Shown: piece by piece, positions 37,884 through 49,950 of the stretch | How the letters are laid out: each line of letters opens with the position of its first letter | Position numbering within the stretch: the stretch's first letter is position 1 | Origin: Microbotryomycetes sp. JL201 | Taxonomy: Eukaryota; Basidiomycota; Microbotryomycetes | Assembly (NCBI GenBank): GCA_033819885.1 | Contig: JAQYUZ010000013.1 | Coordinates: 1-64,000 of the forward strand | Direction of reading: 5' to 3' | DNA: 64,000 nucleotides | Program-made: the position numbers and the translations under genes | The notes under the pieces: model-generated | The model's input: only the letters and a program-made list of their open reading frames with translations | Told to the model about the DNA's origin: nothing | Databases searched by the model: none

Positions 37884-38548
37884 CAGCGGCATTGCATTCC
37901 AGGACTTGTATGCGATCATCTCATAATGCGAAGCTTTCCCCGTGCGTCGCTGATTGACTTGTCTTTCCGGCAGGGCTAGCTACATGGTCGCTACTACAGC
38001 GTCTCTTGACGCTCTCAGCTCGTTACTCGGTAGGGAAATGTCCATCATCCCTCTCCGACCCAACATCGTCTTGTATGGATCATCTTGCAGACTCCAACCT
38101 TGGGTTGAAGACTTTTGGTCCCGATTGACATTCAAACCGACAAAGACGAATGTCGGGAGTGGTGTGAGGCGACAAGTAGAGATGAGATTGACCGCAAACT
38201 GCGTGAGATGCACGTCGCTCAATATTGATTACGAGAAAGGCGTTCACAATAAGGCAGGGTTGCAGCCGCTGGCGTAAGCATATGCACGTTGGCCTGCCAA
38301 GGGAATAAACGGCTGAGACTACATGACAGTACCTTGTCCAAGACCCGACGAGTTGATCTTGGGGCTCCGTATGAGCCCGTGTTTTTGAGTCAGGTCGGCT
38401 CAAGCGCGCCCGTCGCTAATCATTCCTGCACATACAGGGAAGGTACGGTTTCTCGGACGACATTGGCGCAACCATCTCTGTTGGGGACTCTGTTCTCGTC
38501 ACTGCTCTCAATCGAGAGAGAACAGTCTTTGACTGGCCTTTGCATTGA
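37106..38548 (+). CDS. MOSC-domain protein, mARC-like molybdenum enzyme
   Basis: Resembles the mitochondrial amidoxime-reducing component, a molybdenum-cofactor protein that reduces N-hydroxylated compounds. The ATG at 37,106 begins a short membrane segment (DLMLAVVGILLSIWL), then the MOSC N-terminal barrel: ILIYPIKSLPPISVDRAKLQ with RGFEHDRTFMLV. After several introns come SYMVATTASLDALSSLLG, LQPWVEDFWSRLTF, and MRLTANCVRCTSLNIDYEKG, which holds the conserved cysteine expected to bind molybdenum. LSKTRRVDLGAPYEPVF and GRYGFSDDIGATISVGDSV end the domain. The intron 37,223-37,283 begins with GC. The exon 37,887-37,907 is only 21 bases. Its stop lies 17 bases from the stop of the converging gene. 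Membrane location is inferred; mitochondrial targeting is not certain. Confidence 0.85.
37845..37879 (+). repeat. T35 homopolymer within an intron
   Basis: An unbroken run of 35 T lies in the intron 37,791-37,886 of the MOSC gene, ending seven bases before the exon. It takes the place of the polypyrimidine tract. The length may be partly a sequencing artefact. Confidence 0.9.
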
Positions 38549-38565
38549 TGGCGAGCTCAGAAGTT

Positions 38566-40779
38566 TTACACGACAGAGACGACTTGGCGCACGATGGCTT
38601 CGACTCCTCCAATTGTCGACGCTCTTTGCTCGATTGCTTCAACTTCGCTGCCCCAAAACAAGCTCTTTTCCTTTTTGGGGTCACGCAACGTGATGCGATG
38701 CCCCAAGACGCTCAGAACGATTGAAACGACATCCTTTGGCGTTACGAGCAAGTTGTACTCCTCGAGACTTTGCTCTTTCGCTTTTGGTTCTCTTTGCCGG
38801 TCGTCGTCGACTTGTTGAAAGACCCGTCCACGAGACAGGGCGACCCAAATTCGTGTCGTGCGCTGCAGTTCAAGTCGAGACCTGGCTGTCAACATGCGCG
38901 ATTCGAGCATTGGATGATGTCTCAAAGCCGACAAGAGGTCAGAGATGTACGTCTCCAAAGCTGGTGACGTGAAAGAGGGTAGAGCGGCCTCTGGCAAGGC
39001 ACCCAGAGACGATAAAGCTTGTCGACGGCTGATGGTAAGTGATGCGAGAGGATGAGCGAATGAAGGTGGCAAGGCGGGGGCCGAAAACGCGCGCGGTGAA
39101 TCCAAAAAAGCGGGAGAGACCGTGTGAGAGAATGTGAAACGGTCGAGCTGTACGCACAAATCATGATCAGTCTGTCGTACACATTGCTCGCTGAGTGATC
39201 GGATATCACTCACCAAGTAATCCGACAAATTTCCCAATTTCCCTTGCCCAGAACTTCCGACACAGACGATTGCGACGCAAAAGAAGCCGGCGGGGACAGC
39301 GTACGTCCCTTGCCACTGCTCGGCGTTGGCCATCGAAACACTGCTACATCGCATGCGTAGATTGACGTTATCATCCAAAGTCGGCGTGTATGACGGTCTG
39401 CGAGGCAAGTGAGCGCCGGAGCCGCCGCCGGTGATTGTGAATTGCCGCTCGCGAAGAATATTGAGAAGCGATTGCTGCACACTGGGTTTGGCTTTGTCCA
39501 GTCGTTCCACAATGAGCACGTGAGGAAGAGTTCTTGGATTGTACTGGTCTTGGTGCTCGACAGTGCTGTCCAAGGACCTTTGACGCGACAGCCAGCTGGA
39601 CTTTGTCGACAAGCCAGGAAAGACGATCGGTTGCGAGGGGCGCGGAGCTCGACCGGTGGACAAAGAGTCTGAGGCAGATGTCATTGACGACCTTCGGTAC
39701 CCGATCGCGTTCGAGTTGTCTGTACCGACAGGTTGCGAGTTAAGAGGCGATGTTGGCATGTTCGTTGCACCAGGTCGCTGCAGCCTGAAGCTCGCGGACC
39801 GTGGTGATGGGTTGAAGTTTGGACCGCCTTCGAAACTGACCGAACGCGGAGATGCAGTGTGGGTGTGGCTTGAGCTGTGCGGATGGCCAAGAATTGGAGG
39901 ATGCAAGCTTCTTGGGCCAGTCCCTAGAGCGTTGACGGTATGGCGACGAGCACCCGGTAGTCGAGAGGGCTCAATTTGTGTCGGACCTGCCAACGCTGCG
40001 ACGTTGTTGGTAGAGACGCGATCTTGACTATCCTCGAACGGGGCGGGATCTTGTGCGATTGGCTTGCTGAGTAATGGCTCGCCCGAGGGATAAGACCTGA
40101 GAGACATGACTTCGTCGTGCGGCTGTTACACACGGTGTCAGCGGGTATGCTTTCCTGCACAGAGCCTGCACTCGCGTCTTCTTGCGGTTCTGGCTGTGTT
40201 GCGGCTAAGGGAGAGCTTGCGCTGCGCGGATGATCCAAATCGATTCCTGCGTACGCTTTGAGCTGGTCGACAGGCGACAAATGTCTGGCCACCTCTTTGC
40301 GCGAGAGTGGCATCGAAGACTGGTGGCGAACGTGTGGCGGCCCGGGCAGGAACAGTGATCGCATGAAAGCAGAGCTTGACATATTGGACGAGCACTGTAT
40401 CTTGTTGACCGTGAGAGCAAATGCTCTTGTGCACAGCTAGAGGTGGTCACAGCAACGTTAGTGCGGGTCCGCTTCGCGAGTGTTGCCTGGGGCGGCACGC
40501 ACCCAAGCGACTTCTGCAGACACTCGCTTGACCCAATCTGCTCGTTCTTGCGGGTCCAATCGTTCGTCATCTGCGCCGATGCGGACGACGAGGTTGCGCT
40601 CGCCTAAGGCATTTCGCGCAACACGGTCAGCGAATCGGCGCGCCGACGCCATACTACATGATCGAGTCTGACTCACCAGAGGCGAGACACATCATGATCT
40701 GGATAAGCAGCCTGTCATCGAAATCGGGCGCGTAGCTGTCGTCCGCCGCATGCAGCCGATTCAACTCGGAGGCCAACAT
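38566..40779 (-). CDS. Magnesium-chelatase-like (AAA-type) fungal protein
   Basis: Resembles fungal proteins annotated as magnesium chelatase, which share the fold of ChlI-type AAA ATPases although fungi make no chlorophyll. The N-terminal part DERADWVKRVSAEVAW-like joins, through a 68-base intron (gtgcgt donor, cactaac branch point), to LCTRAFALTVNKIQCSS. A long Ser/Pro-rich linker follows, with many RRSS- and SPRS-type sites that look like phosphorylation sites. Then LPHVLIVERLDKAKPSVQQ resembles a degenerate Walker B region. The C-terminal block YNLLVTPKDVVSIVLSVLG is a winged-helix-like end. No clear Walker A loop is seen, so ATPase activity is doubtful. The start is set at the ATG at 40,779; the frame is open further upstream. 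Role unknown. Confidence 0.62.
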
Positions 40780-40977
40780 GGCGAAGCACGTGACCAGTGC
40801 ACGGTCAACGCACTCGTCAGCAGGTCGTGTACCAGCGAGACGAGCTAATGAGTGGTTGAACGGCGATGAGCACCAGGGGGCCAGATGTGAACCTGTGCGC
40901 CGGGCAAGGTGCAAGTCGAGCAAGTGTTCGGGTCGTTGCCTTGCTGCCAGGTCGTTGCCCGCCCGCCAGCCCGGAAA
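40780..40977. promoter_or_regulatory. Divergent upstream region, chelatase-like gene and SPC2
   Basis: 198 bases between two outward-pointing start codons. The left boundary depends on the uncertain start of the chelatase-like gene. Confidence 0.4.
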
Positions 40978-42038
40978 ATGGGCAGAAAGACGGCAACCTC
41001 AAAGCTGTCAAAGGTCGAGCAGGCTGTGACCGAGTCATCAACGCGTTCGTTTGACTTGTGGCATCCCTCGTCAGCTCGCTGTACTCCCGCTGACGTCCAG
41101 CACGGTCATTTCAAATCGTAGCGAGCTCTCCATCACAGTCTAGCGCTCAATTGACACTCGTGTCGAGCTCCGATGCACAGCACAGCAGCCCCGAGCAGCG
41201 CGACAAGGCGCCAAAGGTCAACACGAGCTCACTCGCGGACCTCAAAAACACATGTGATGATGTAGTCAAGGAGGCGAGCGTGGCGCTCATGCACTGCATC
41301 AAGTGCCGCAGCTAATGCCATGCTCATCTTGGCAGGTGTTTGTCCGGCCAAGTGCGTTCACTCGTTCTCATGTTCACGAAGACGTACGGCTCGGGCTCGG
41401 GTGGACAGCGGTCGCTGTGGCAGCGGCTACAGCGTACTACAGCTACGTCACGCCATTCCACGATGGCAAATTTTGGACAAGCGTCGGCGTTGCAGCGTGA
41501 GGCGCTCGACGCTCGGGCCACTCGCCGCCGAATGCTCACTTCGTTCGCGTTGCAGGTACATGACCTTGAGCACTCTTCTGACGATCTACATCATGTTTGT
41601 TGAGCAAAATGTTGTGTTTGACGGCAAGCGAAGAACTTTCGCGTCGAGGGTATGTACCCACGTCTTGGCAAAGCCTCGAGCTGCAGTAAGAGTCTGACTG
41701 CTTGCTTGCCGTCACAGATAACCACTGAAAGATTGACAATCTCTTCACAAGCGTTCGCGTCCGAGAAGGCAAGCAGGCAAACTACAAGCTTTCCGCTGTC
41801 ACTCGTATACAAAGGATCGCACCCGCCAAACTTACCAACCAATCTGTCGTTCCCGGCATACCACCTCGCTGTCAAGTACAATCACTCGTCAAATAATGGC
41901 AAGAGCTTGATCCATGAAGCCTCAGCCGATTGGTCAAAATGTTTCGGAGAGTTTTTTGATGAGCAGGGCACTTTGGCAAAGTCAAAGTTGGAGCGGGAAC
42001 TGCAGTTGTTGCTTGAACAGGTAATGAAAACAAGTTGA
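40978..42038 (+). CDS. SPC2: Signal peptidase complex subunit 2 (Spc2/SPCS2)
   Basis: A non-catalytic membrane subunit of the ER signal peptidase. The ATG at 40,978 begins MGRKTATSKLSKVEQAV. A later exon has KVNTSSLADLKNTCDDVVK, typical of the family. Then comes SHVHEDVRLGLGWTAVAVAA, where the HxHxDVR-type motif precedes the first of two membrane spans. The second span follows (TLSTLLTIYIMFVE), then a soluble lumen- or cytosol-facing domain ending with FGEFFDEQGTLAKSKLERE. The intron 41,274-41,335 appears to begin with GC (exon end GAG, then gcgagc); a GT six bases further on would also keep frame but is a poor donor. The join between the first and second exons is not fully resolved. Confidence 0.85.
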
Positions 42039-42797
42039 CTTGCAATTTGATCTGCTTGTCGGCCCCTTCACTGTCGACTAGAGAGCGGCCAAGAATGCTG
42101 GAGGATGTAGGCTGGCTCGTGTCAAGGTGTTCGCGTTCCGTTCGATTCTGCTAGCAGTCAGACGCGGTCGGCGGTTCGCGTATGAGCGTAGGTCTACATC
42201 AACGTACATGATTCCCTTCCGGCGTGAACGCTGGCGTCGCAGAAAGAAACGCTATGCGCTGAGATTTCCGTAAAAGCCAGGAACCAAACACATCAGTTAA
42301 ACGTAGACATGACCGCACAGACAATGCTCTGAAACCAGATTCTTGATCAAGCTCCATTTGTTGAGCGTCCAATCCCAGACTAGCGCCTGGAGACTAGGGC
42401 AAGTACGAATTGCGTGATGGCCTTGCATTTTGCATAGGACGAGACATTTAAAGCACTAGGATGCACCTTGAATCGCACAGAGCTTCCAGCTAGTCACTCG
42501 GCATTGTCACCATTTGCCATCGCAAACTCATGCTATGGTTCCAGGTTTCAGTCGCGCAAACGTTCCAGAGAACGAGACAGATGTCAACACGTAGAATGCT
42601 TGATTGCACGTGCACCACTAGAAAGTAAAGACATGTGCCTCACTTCCAAACTCCCTCGACTCCCGCTTAAAGTTACAAAATCCAAAGAACGTGACGAGAA
42701 TGCGGGATCGCCACACGCATCGACCTTTGCAAGTCAAAAGCGCGTTGTCCATTGGATGCAAGCAAGAGAACTACAGACTACAACGTAAGATGGCCGC
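42039..42797. other. Intergenic region between SPC2 and RPS13
   Basis: 759 bases between two converging genes. An open frame of 106 codons near 42,468 has no recognisable domain, and the region is AT-richer than the flanking genes. I found no tRNA-like or box C/D-like structure. It probably holds two 3' ends and spacer. Confidence 0.4.
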
Positions 42798-43465
42798 TTA
42801 GGCGATCAAAGTTGAAGCAGTGGCGGCCTCGAACTAGAACATTCAAACGAGTTAGCTCCGTCTGTCCCCCGCCAATGTTGAGACATGATAAACGTACCTT
42901 GAAGGTAGGAGGAAGCTGCGACTTGGTCTTGTAGTAGCGAGCCAATCGGTGGATACGCGACTCGATCAAGATGAGGCGGAACTTGGAATCCTTGTCGTGA
43001 CGGTTGCGCTCCAAGTGCTTGCGGACAGCAACAGCCTTCTTGATCAAGTGGTACAAGTCCTCAGGGATTTGAGGGGCGAGACCTGCACGTCACACAGCCG
43101 GAAATGAGTCTTCCGCAATGCCAATACAGGCACGGCGACGAATGCCGCGAACGCACCGTTGGTCTTGAGGATACGCAAGATCTTGTTACCGGTGACCGAC
43201 TTGACTTGGGCGACACCATGGGAGTCACGGAGAACGACACCGATTTGCGAAGGGGTCAAACCCTTGCGAGCGAGCTTGCAGATGTGCTCGTTGACATCCT
43301 CAGGCGAGATCTTGAGCCACCTGGGAGCGGAGCGCTTGTAGGGCAGGGCAGAGCCCGCTGCAGTGAGGTGTTGCCAGTGTCAGCGGCCTATTCTGCCGTT
43401 CTCTTGAGTGTTCTGCTAGCCGACAACGTACAGATACCCTTGCCGGGACCGTGCATGCGACCCAT
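42798..43465 (-). CDS. RPS13: 40S ribosomal protein S13 (uS15)
   Basis: A structural protein of the small ribosomal subunit. The ATG at 43,465 opens the short exon [12 protein letters not shown]. The product continues [59 protein letters not shown] and the uS15 signature [19 protein letters not shown]. The last intron (about 42,835-42,897) joins LPPTFK to [11 protein letters not shown], the typical end. Four coding exons are needed, and all joins keep frame. The unspliced reading past the last donor would give an unrelated tail, so the short final exon is well supported by the family. No snoRNA was recognised in its introns. Confidence 0.96.
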
Positions 43466-44337
43466 GTTGACTGATTAGAGGTGTTTGTTGACGGAAAAGT
43501 AACCTGCGAGCGGTGTAGATCGTCGTCAATTCGTCGATTCCGTAACTTGATAGGGGCCGGGCCCAGGCGGAGCGTGCACTGCAACGACGAGACAGCGGCA
43601 CAAAGGTGCTTGTCTTGATCCGAGTGTACACTAGCCAAGACTAGTCGTACCTCTTCTGGGACGGGCGGATGAGCTGCAGACGCGCGAACAGCTCAAGAGC
43701 GGGCAAAACGGAAAAAGTTGGCTCAATAGCGAGACAGGAGGCTGAGAAGTTACTGGCCCTTTTGTGCGCTGTGCATCGGACGAAAGCAAAGTCGACAGTT
43801 CTATGTAGGTACTGCATGGATAATGACGGTGACTTTCCGATTTTTTTGCGCAACAGGGCGACTAGAGCATAGTACCATTCGAGGCATGCCGAGGTCACAA
43901 AAGAAGCAACATCATGTCTCTGTGAATGTTCCACGCTCCTGTCCTGAATCGCTCGTAAATCGAGAAAAAAGCCGCTTGGTTGTCTGCGCGCCCGCGCCGC
44001 CCGCCAGTTTTTCCTCCGTCTCATCGCCACGTGAGTCCGTGCGTGTATACGATGCCTCGGCGCCGACCTTAGAAACCGAGTTGGTTACTGTGCGGCCATC
44101 CGCGCTCGACTGGCAAGCACGGTCACCGTCGAACAAGCCGGGCAGCAGACTTTGTTCGGGCGCGACATGCAGGCGACGACGCGTGTTTGCGAGTACGAGC
44201 TGGATGGCATGCGCTCACAATGTCGCGGACAAAGAGAAAACTTGGGTTGAGACAGACAGAATGGATGTGCTGACTCTGATTTCCGTTCCTTCTCGTCTCG
44301 CACCGCTTGCCCATTGCGCCTGCCCAACGACGACAGC
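43466..44337. promoter_or_regulatory. Divergent upstream region, RPS13 and RPS6
   Basis: 872 bases between two ribosomal protein genes that point away from each other. It should hold both promoters, and perhaps 5' leader introns. An open frame of 129 codons at 43,641-44,030 on the minus strand has no recognisable domain and is not called as a gene. Confidence 0.45.
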
Positions 44338-45409
44338 ATGAAGCTTAACTTCGCCAACCCTGCCACTGGGCAGCAAAAGACGATCGAGATCGATGACGAG
44401 CGCAAGACGTGAGCTTTGCCGTCATGGCTGGCGCCGCAGAGGAACCAGACCGGACTGACACCCGACAATTCGATGCAGTCGCATCTTCTACGAGAAGCGC
44501 ATGTCGCAGGAGGTCGCTATTGACTCGCTTGGTGACGAGTTCAAGGGCTACGTCGTCAGGATCACCGGTGGTAACGACGTGCGTATCGATTCTCCCCTGG
44601 GCTGAGCCTCATGGCTGCAGAGTCAATGATGACAGTTACTGATACATTTCCTCCCGCACTCTGTCACCGTTCCGCATCGTTCAATCTATACACCGGCTGT
44701 CTCCGTCAATTGTTGGTCTCGATCTTATCACCTGCCTTTCGGCGTCAACAGAAGCAAGGTTTCCCCTTGAAGCAGGGTGTCCTTGTCCCTCACCGTGTCC
44801 GTCTCCTTTTGTCCAAGGGCCACTCCTGCTACCGCCCCCGCAAGGACGGCGAGCGCAAGCGCAAGTCGGTCCGCGGCTGCATCGTCGGCGCCGACGTCCG
44901 TGCCCTTGCCCTTGTTGTTGTCAAGCAGGGTGAGAACGACATCCCCGGCTTGACCGACACCGTTCTGCCCAAGCGTCTCGGCCCCAAGGTGCGTTTTTTG
45001 CGGAGCGGGCTCAAGATTCGGGTATTGATACTCTCCCAACCCACAGCGTGCTACCAAGATCCGCCGCTTCTTCAACCTGTCGAAGGAGGACGATGTGCGC
45101 AAGTTCGTGGTCAGGCGAACTATCGAGAAGGGCGACAAGACCTACACCAAGGCTCCGAGCATTCAAAGGCTCGTCACGCCTGAGCGCCTCCAGCGCCGCC
45201 GGCACTTGCGCTCGCTCAAGCGCAGAAAGACCGAGGCTCAGAAGGCAAGCGCTCCCCTACTTTTTTTGTTTATGTCGCGATCTGACCTCTGTTCAATTTG
45301 CGAACAGCTCCAAGTCGCCGAGTACCAGCAGATCCTCGCCAAGCGTCTTGCAGAGAAGAAGAACTCCGTCTCGGCTGCCAAGGCCAAGAAGGCTGCCGTT
45401 CACGCTTAA
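44338..45409 (+). CDS. RPS6: 40S ribosomal protein S6 (eS6)
   Basis: Small-subunit protein whose C-terminus is phosphorylated under TOR control in many eukaryotes. The ATG at 44,338 begins [20 protein letters not shown]. Then come [78 protein letters not shown] and [19 protein letters not shown]. The end is [19 protein letters not shown] and a short Ala/Lys tail. [15 protein letters not shown] is the usual basic region. Five exons are needed. The third-position bias towards C and G is strong, as expected of a highly expressed gene. It is divergent from RPS13. Confidence 0.97.
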
Positions 45410-46048
45410 ATCCGTTTCTTTGGGCGGTGCTTTGTGGCATGCTGAAGGAGGAAGAAGGCTCACGCCTGGCGTTGGAAAGGAGGATGCAGTGTGTTTCGTT
45501 TGCAACGTGCGAAACAGGACTGCAGGCTCAACTGGTTGTCGACTGGTTGTGCCATGCTCGGTGACGTTGCATTAGGGCTTTGTGTCTTGGTGGCTTTCGC
45601 AGAGTTGGGACTGCATTGTCATCTTGTCTCTGTTCTTTGCAAAACTACACATTCTTTTCCCAATCAGCTCGTAACGCATTCACACGCGCTTGTACTTCTC
45701 GTTCAAGAGACTACACGGCCCGAATCCGAAAGGTTGACTCGTGCGCGTTTGGCTTTGGACCGATCTCGTGAAACTCGTGTGAAGGAGATGTTTGGACTTG
45801 CGCTTGACTGTAGATCTTTGCGCTATCCCTCGGCTCATCACCTATACAGTTGGCAAATTTGTGGTTCTCCAAGAAAGACAGCATTCAAAGAAGCAGAGTG
45901 ATCTTGATCATTTATCATGCAGCCGTTATCAGGCTCACGGATCGAAACTGGGGAGGGACAAGGGGGGCAATGCAATGTTTTGTCTCGCGCTACGGACTAA
46001 TGGTTCCTCGATGCCACATCCCAGAGACGAGCCTCGGAAAAAAGAATT
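45410..46048. other. Convergent 3' region, RPS6 and TGS1
   Basis: 639 bases between two facing genes. An open frame of 136 codons near 45,491 shows no domain. No RNA gene was recognised. Confidence 0.4.
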
Positions 46049-47474
<1,426 letters not shown>

Positions 47475-47639
47475 GAGTGGGTGACTAGAACTCGCGGTCA
47501 GGAGACTTGCTTGCTTGTCAGCTTTCAAGAACAAAGCTCACAATTCATATCATTACAAATGGCACTGAACTGAATACGCAAGAGGTAGTGTCTTTGGTTT
47601 TTTTTCCTTCGATCTGAGACCGGTTTCGCCACCCCACGT

Positions 47640-48795
47640 CTACTCCAGACCTTGCTGCTTAAGAGCATTGGCGATTGCTTGCAAGCCATTGTCAAGCCTC
47701 ACCTTTCCCGTATCTGTCAAGTCGCGCGGTATGCCTCGCTTTGTTGGCAAGTCCTCCAGCTCTGCAACCCAGTCTGAGCCAGCATTCGCTTTCGGCACTT
47801 GTTTGCGGCTCTCAGGCCCAATCCTTGCCATCAGGGTATCCTTGTTTGTCTCAGTTGCCACGCTGTCGTCGGATAGCAACTCTCGCAGCAGCCTCGAGTA
47901 GCCAAAGGGTTTGGACGTCTGAGGTACGCCTTGGGCCAACGAGATGCCTGTATCACCGAGCTGAAGTCCAGAGGACCCTACGCCGCCTGAAGTGGCCTGT
48001 AAGCTTGTTTGAAGCAGTAGAGATGGAGTCACGGGCGGGGCTGGTTTGCGAGCCTTCTTTCTTCCGGCGTTGTTAGGGAGATGGGCAGGTTCGTTGCCCG
48101 AGAGTGCGATCGTTTGGGTCGATTCCGGTAGAGTGGGCTGAGAATCGCCTATTCTCGGCACGTTAGTTGTGTCTGACAATGGCGATGTTGAGATGGGCGA
48201 TGTGGTTGCGAGGGTCATTGTGACGGAGTGCCCTCTGTCGCCCAGCTCAGCTTTGACGAGAGCGGGGTCGGAACAGTCAGTGGTACTCAGTTGCTCTTTC
48301 AAAGAGATGTTGGCAGTGCGCGAGCTCTGTAAACCGTCTCTGCACCAAGTCATTCCTGCGCCACTAACGTGCTCGAACCCTTTCGGAGTGCCGATCATGT
48401 CTTTCGAGACTCTGCGCTCTGCCCTCGGTCGTGTTGAATTTTTCGAGTCCGCAAGCGAATGACGAGGCTCTGCATGGGTACTGACAGGAGCGCTCTTGCG
48501 TCTGGTGGCGCGCCTGATCAGGCTGAACGACTCGCGCGATTTGACGGATGCAGTCTCGTGCATCTCAGACTGTGGCGTGATGAGCCCTGGACTTGTAGTG
48601 AACGGTGATTCCAGCTGTTTGCGCTGGTCTATCGTCCCGAGTTCAGTCCGCTGACTTTGTCGCGGCAGACTGTCATAATGCGATGGCGAGAAGCACAAGA
48701 AATTGCGAGGCTGATCGCATTCATGCCGAGGATGTGCCAGATCAGTTATACCTGATCTTGTGCGTCGCCTCTAGAGCTGCTTGTCGACTGACCAT
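47640..48795 (-). CDS. Ser/Thr-rich protein with CRIB-like motif
   Basis: A mostly disordered protein of about 355 residues. The first exon starts at the ATG at 48,795 (MVSRQAALEATHKI) and joins SLPRQSQRTELG through an intron ending in attatgacag; the join keeps frame. Near residue 95 lies MIGTPKGFEHVSGAG, which resembles the CRIB motif (I-S-x-P-x-x-F-x-H) that binds GTP-loaded Cdc42 or Rac. The last histidine of the consensus is replaced. Two short basic clusters precede it (RRATRRKSAP, RPRAERRVSKD), as in membrane-tethered Cdc42 effectors. The C-terminus has a helical segment GLQAIANALKQQGLE. A cell-polarity effector role is an inference from the motif only. It is divergent from the acidic protein gene. 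Confidence 0.6.
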
Positions 48796-49035
48796 GCCTT
48801 TGACAGTTTCAGGCGCAAACCCCGGCGCCCGTGTCGCGGAACCAAGACAGAGATTAGCTGGTGTAAGGAGAGGAGGGTGCAGCGAGACAGTGCGGTGACT
48901 CTGTTCGCGTCACGTTGCTGGCGGTGACGAGTGTGACGGACGCGCATTCCAACTTGTGCGAACCGTGCGCGCGTACAAAGACGTCGACGCTCGGGCCTCT
49001 CTCGCGCACCGCCCCCACTCACACTCCGCCCAGAC
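48796..49035. promoter_or_regulatory. Divergent upstream region, CRIB-like gene and acidic protein gene
   Basis: 240 bases between two outward-pointing start codons. Confidence 0.4.
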
Positions 49036-49894
49036 ATGACCGACTCGCTCAAGCACAGATTGGCAGCTCTGAGAAACAAAGGCGCAGCAACAGACTCGGC
49101 TTCGTTGCACCAAGACGACACACAATCCGCAGTAGCGTCATCATTCACTGACAAGCCAGACGAAGACGACACAGACGACGTCGCGGCTCGACTCGCTGCA
49201 CTCGAACCTCCATCACACTCAACTGTAGTCGCAGTCGAAGCCAAGCACCTTGATCCGCAACTTGAATACGAGGCATGTGGGGCCGAGTGAGCGACTCGCA
49301 TTGCCAACGGGGCCTGATCATGTCGGTGTCTTGGTGTCACAGGTGCAAGAGTATCTCTCAAGAGCGTCCGCACTGTCACTTTCTCCTCCAAAGACGCTAC
49401 CTGCCCAAGATGAAGCGGCAAAAACTCTGAAGCGCTTGGAGGATCGGGCACCGCTAGGAGAGATCGGAACCACCTCGGTTCCGCCTTGGTCACCGATCGA
49501 GGTCACGTTCAAGCCTGCCAATCACGCCTTGTCGTCGGGAGAACCTGAAGATTCGGCGGACGATTTGATCAAACGGTTTCAGGACGAGCTGTCTGTCGAG
49601 AGAGCCATCAAAGGCAGAGAAGACGACAATGTCGATGCCTGGCAACACAGACTCGATTCTATCAAAGGATTCAAGCCTGCTGTAGAGACAAAAGTCGATA
49701 GCGTCGGCCAGAAGACATCGCCACGGGGCAAATTGCCGACCGTAGACGATCTCGAACGGGCAAGATCTAAATCATCATCACGGGACAACACACACGAACC
49801 AAGCGGCGACGACACTGATAGCGACGGTGACACTGAATCCGAAAACAGCGATTCCGATTCGCGAGACACGGACGATTCCAAGTCTGATGCATGA
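49036..49894 (+). CDS. Acidic protein of unknown function
   Basis: I do not recognise this gene. The ATG at 49,036 begins MTDSLKHRLAALRNKG. The first exon is acidic near its end and stops at LDPQLEYE; the second starts VQEYLSRASALSLSPPK. The join needs an intron at 49,273-49,342 that begins with GC (exon end GAG, then gcatgt), because no GT donor restores the frame. The second exon has a helical segment DLIKRFQDELSVERAIKGRE and a long Asp/Ser tail of the form DTDSDGDTESENSDSDS, likely phosphorylated by casein kinase 2. No membrane segment or signal peptide is seen. The protein has about 260 residues. Its stop lies 56 bases from that of the converging peptidase gene. Confidence 0.72.
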
Positions 49895-49950
49895 CTCATT
49901 AGCGGACGCTGCACTGTTATTGTTGTTGTATTCTCAAAATAATGTAGCTG

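Noticed and set aside
42835-43440. Search for U14-type snoRNA in RPS13 introns
   Set aside because: RPS13 hosts this snoRNA in some animals, but none of the three introns shows a tgatga box or a terminal stem.
43641-44030. Open frame of 129 codons upstream of RPS13
   Set aside because: No domain, not conserved-looking codon use, and it fills the expected promoter and leader region of two ribosomal protein genes.
44582-44752. Possible box C/D snoRNA in an RPS6 intron (atgatga near 44,626)
   Set aside because: The C-like box is followed by CTGA after too few bases for a guide, no second box pair or terminal stem was found, so it is probably chance.
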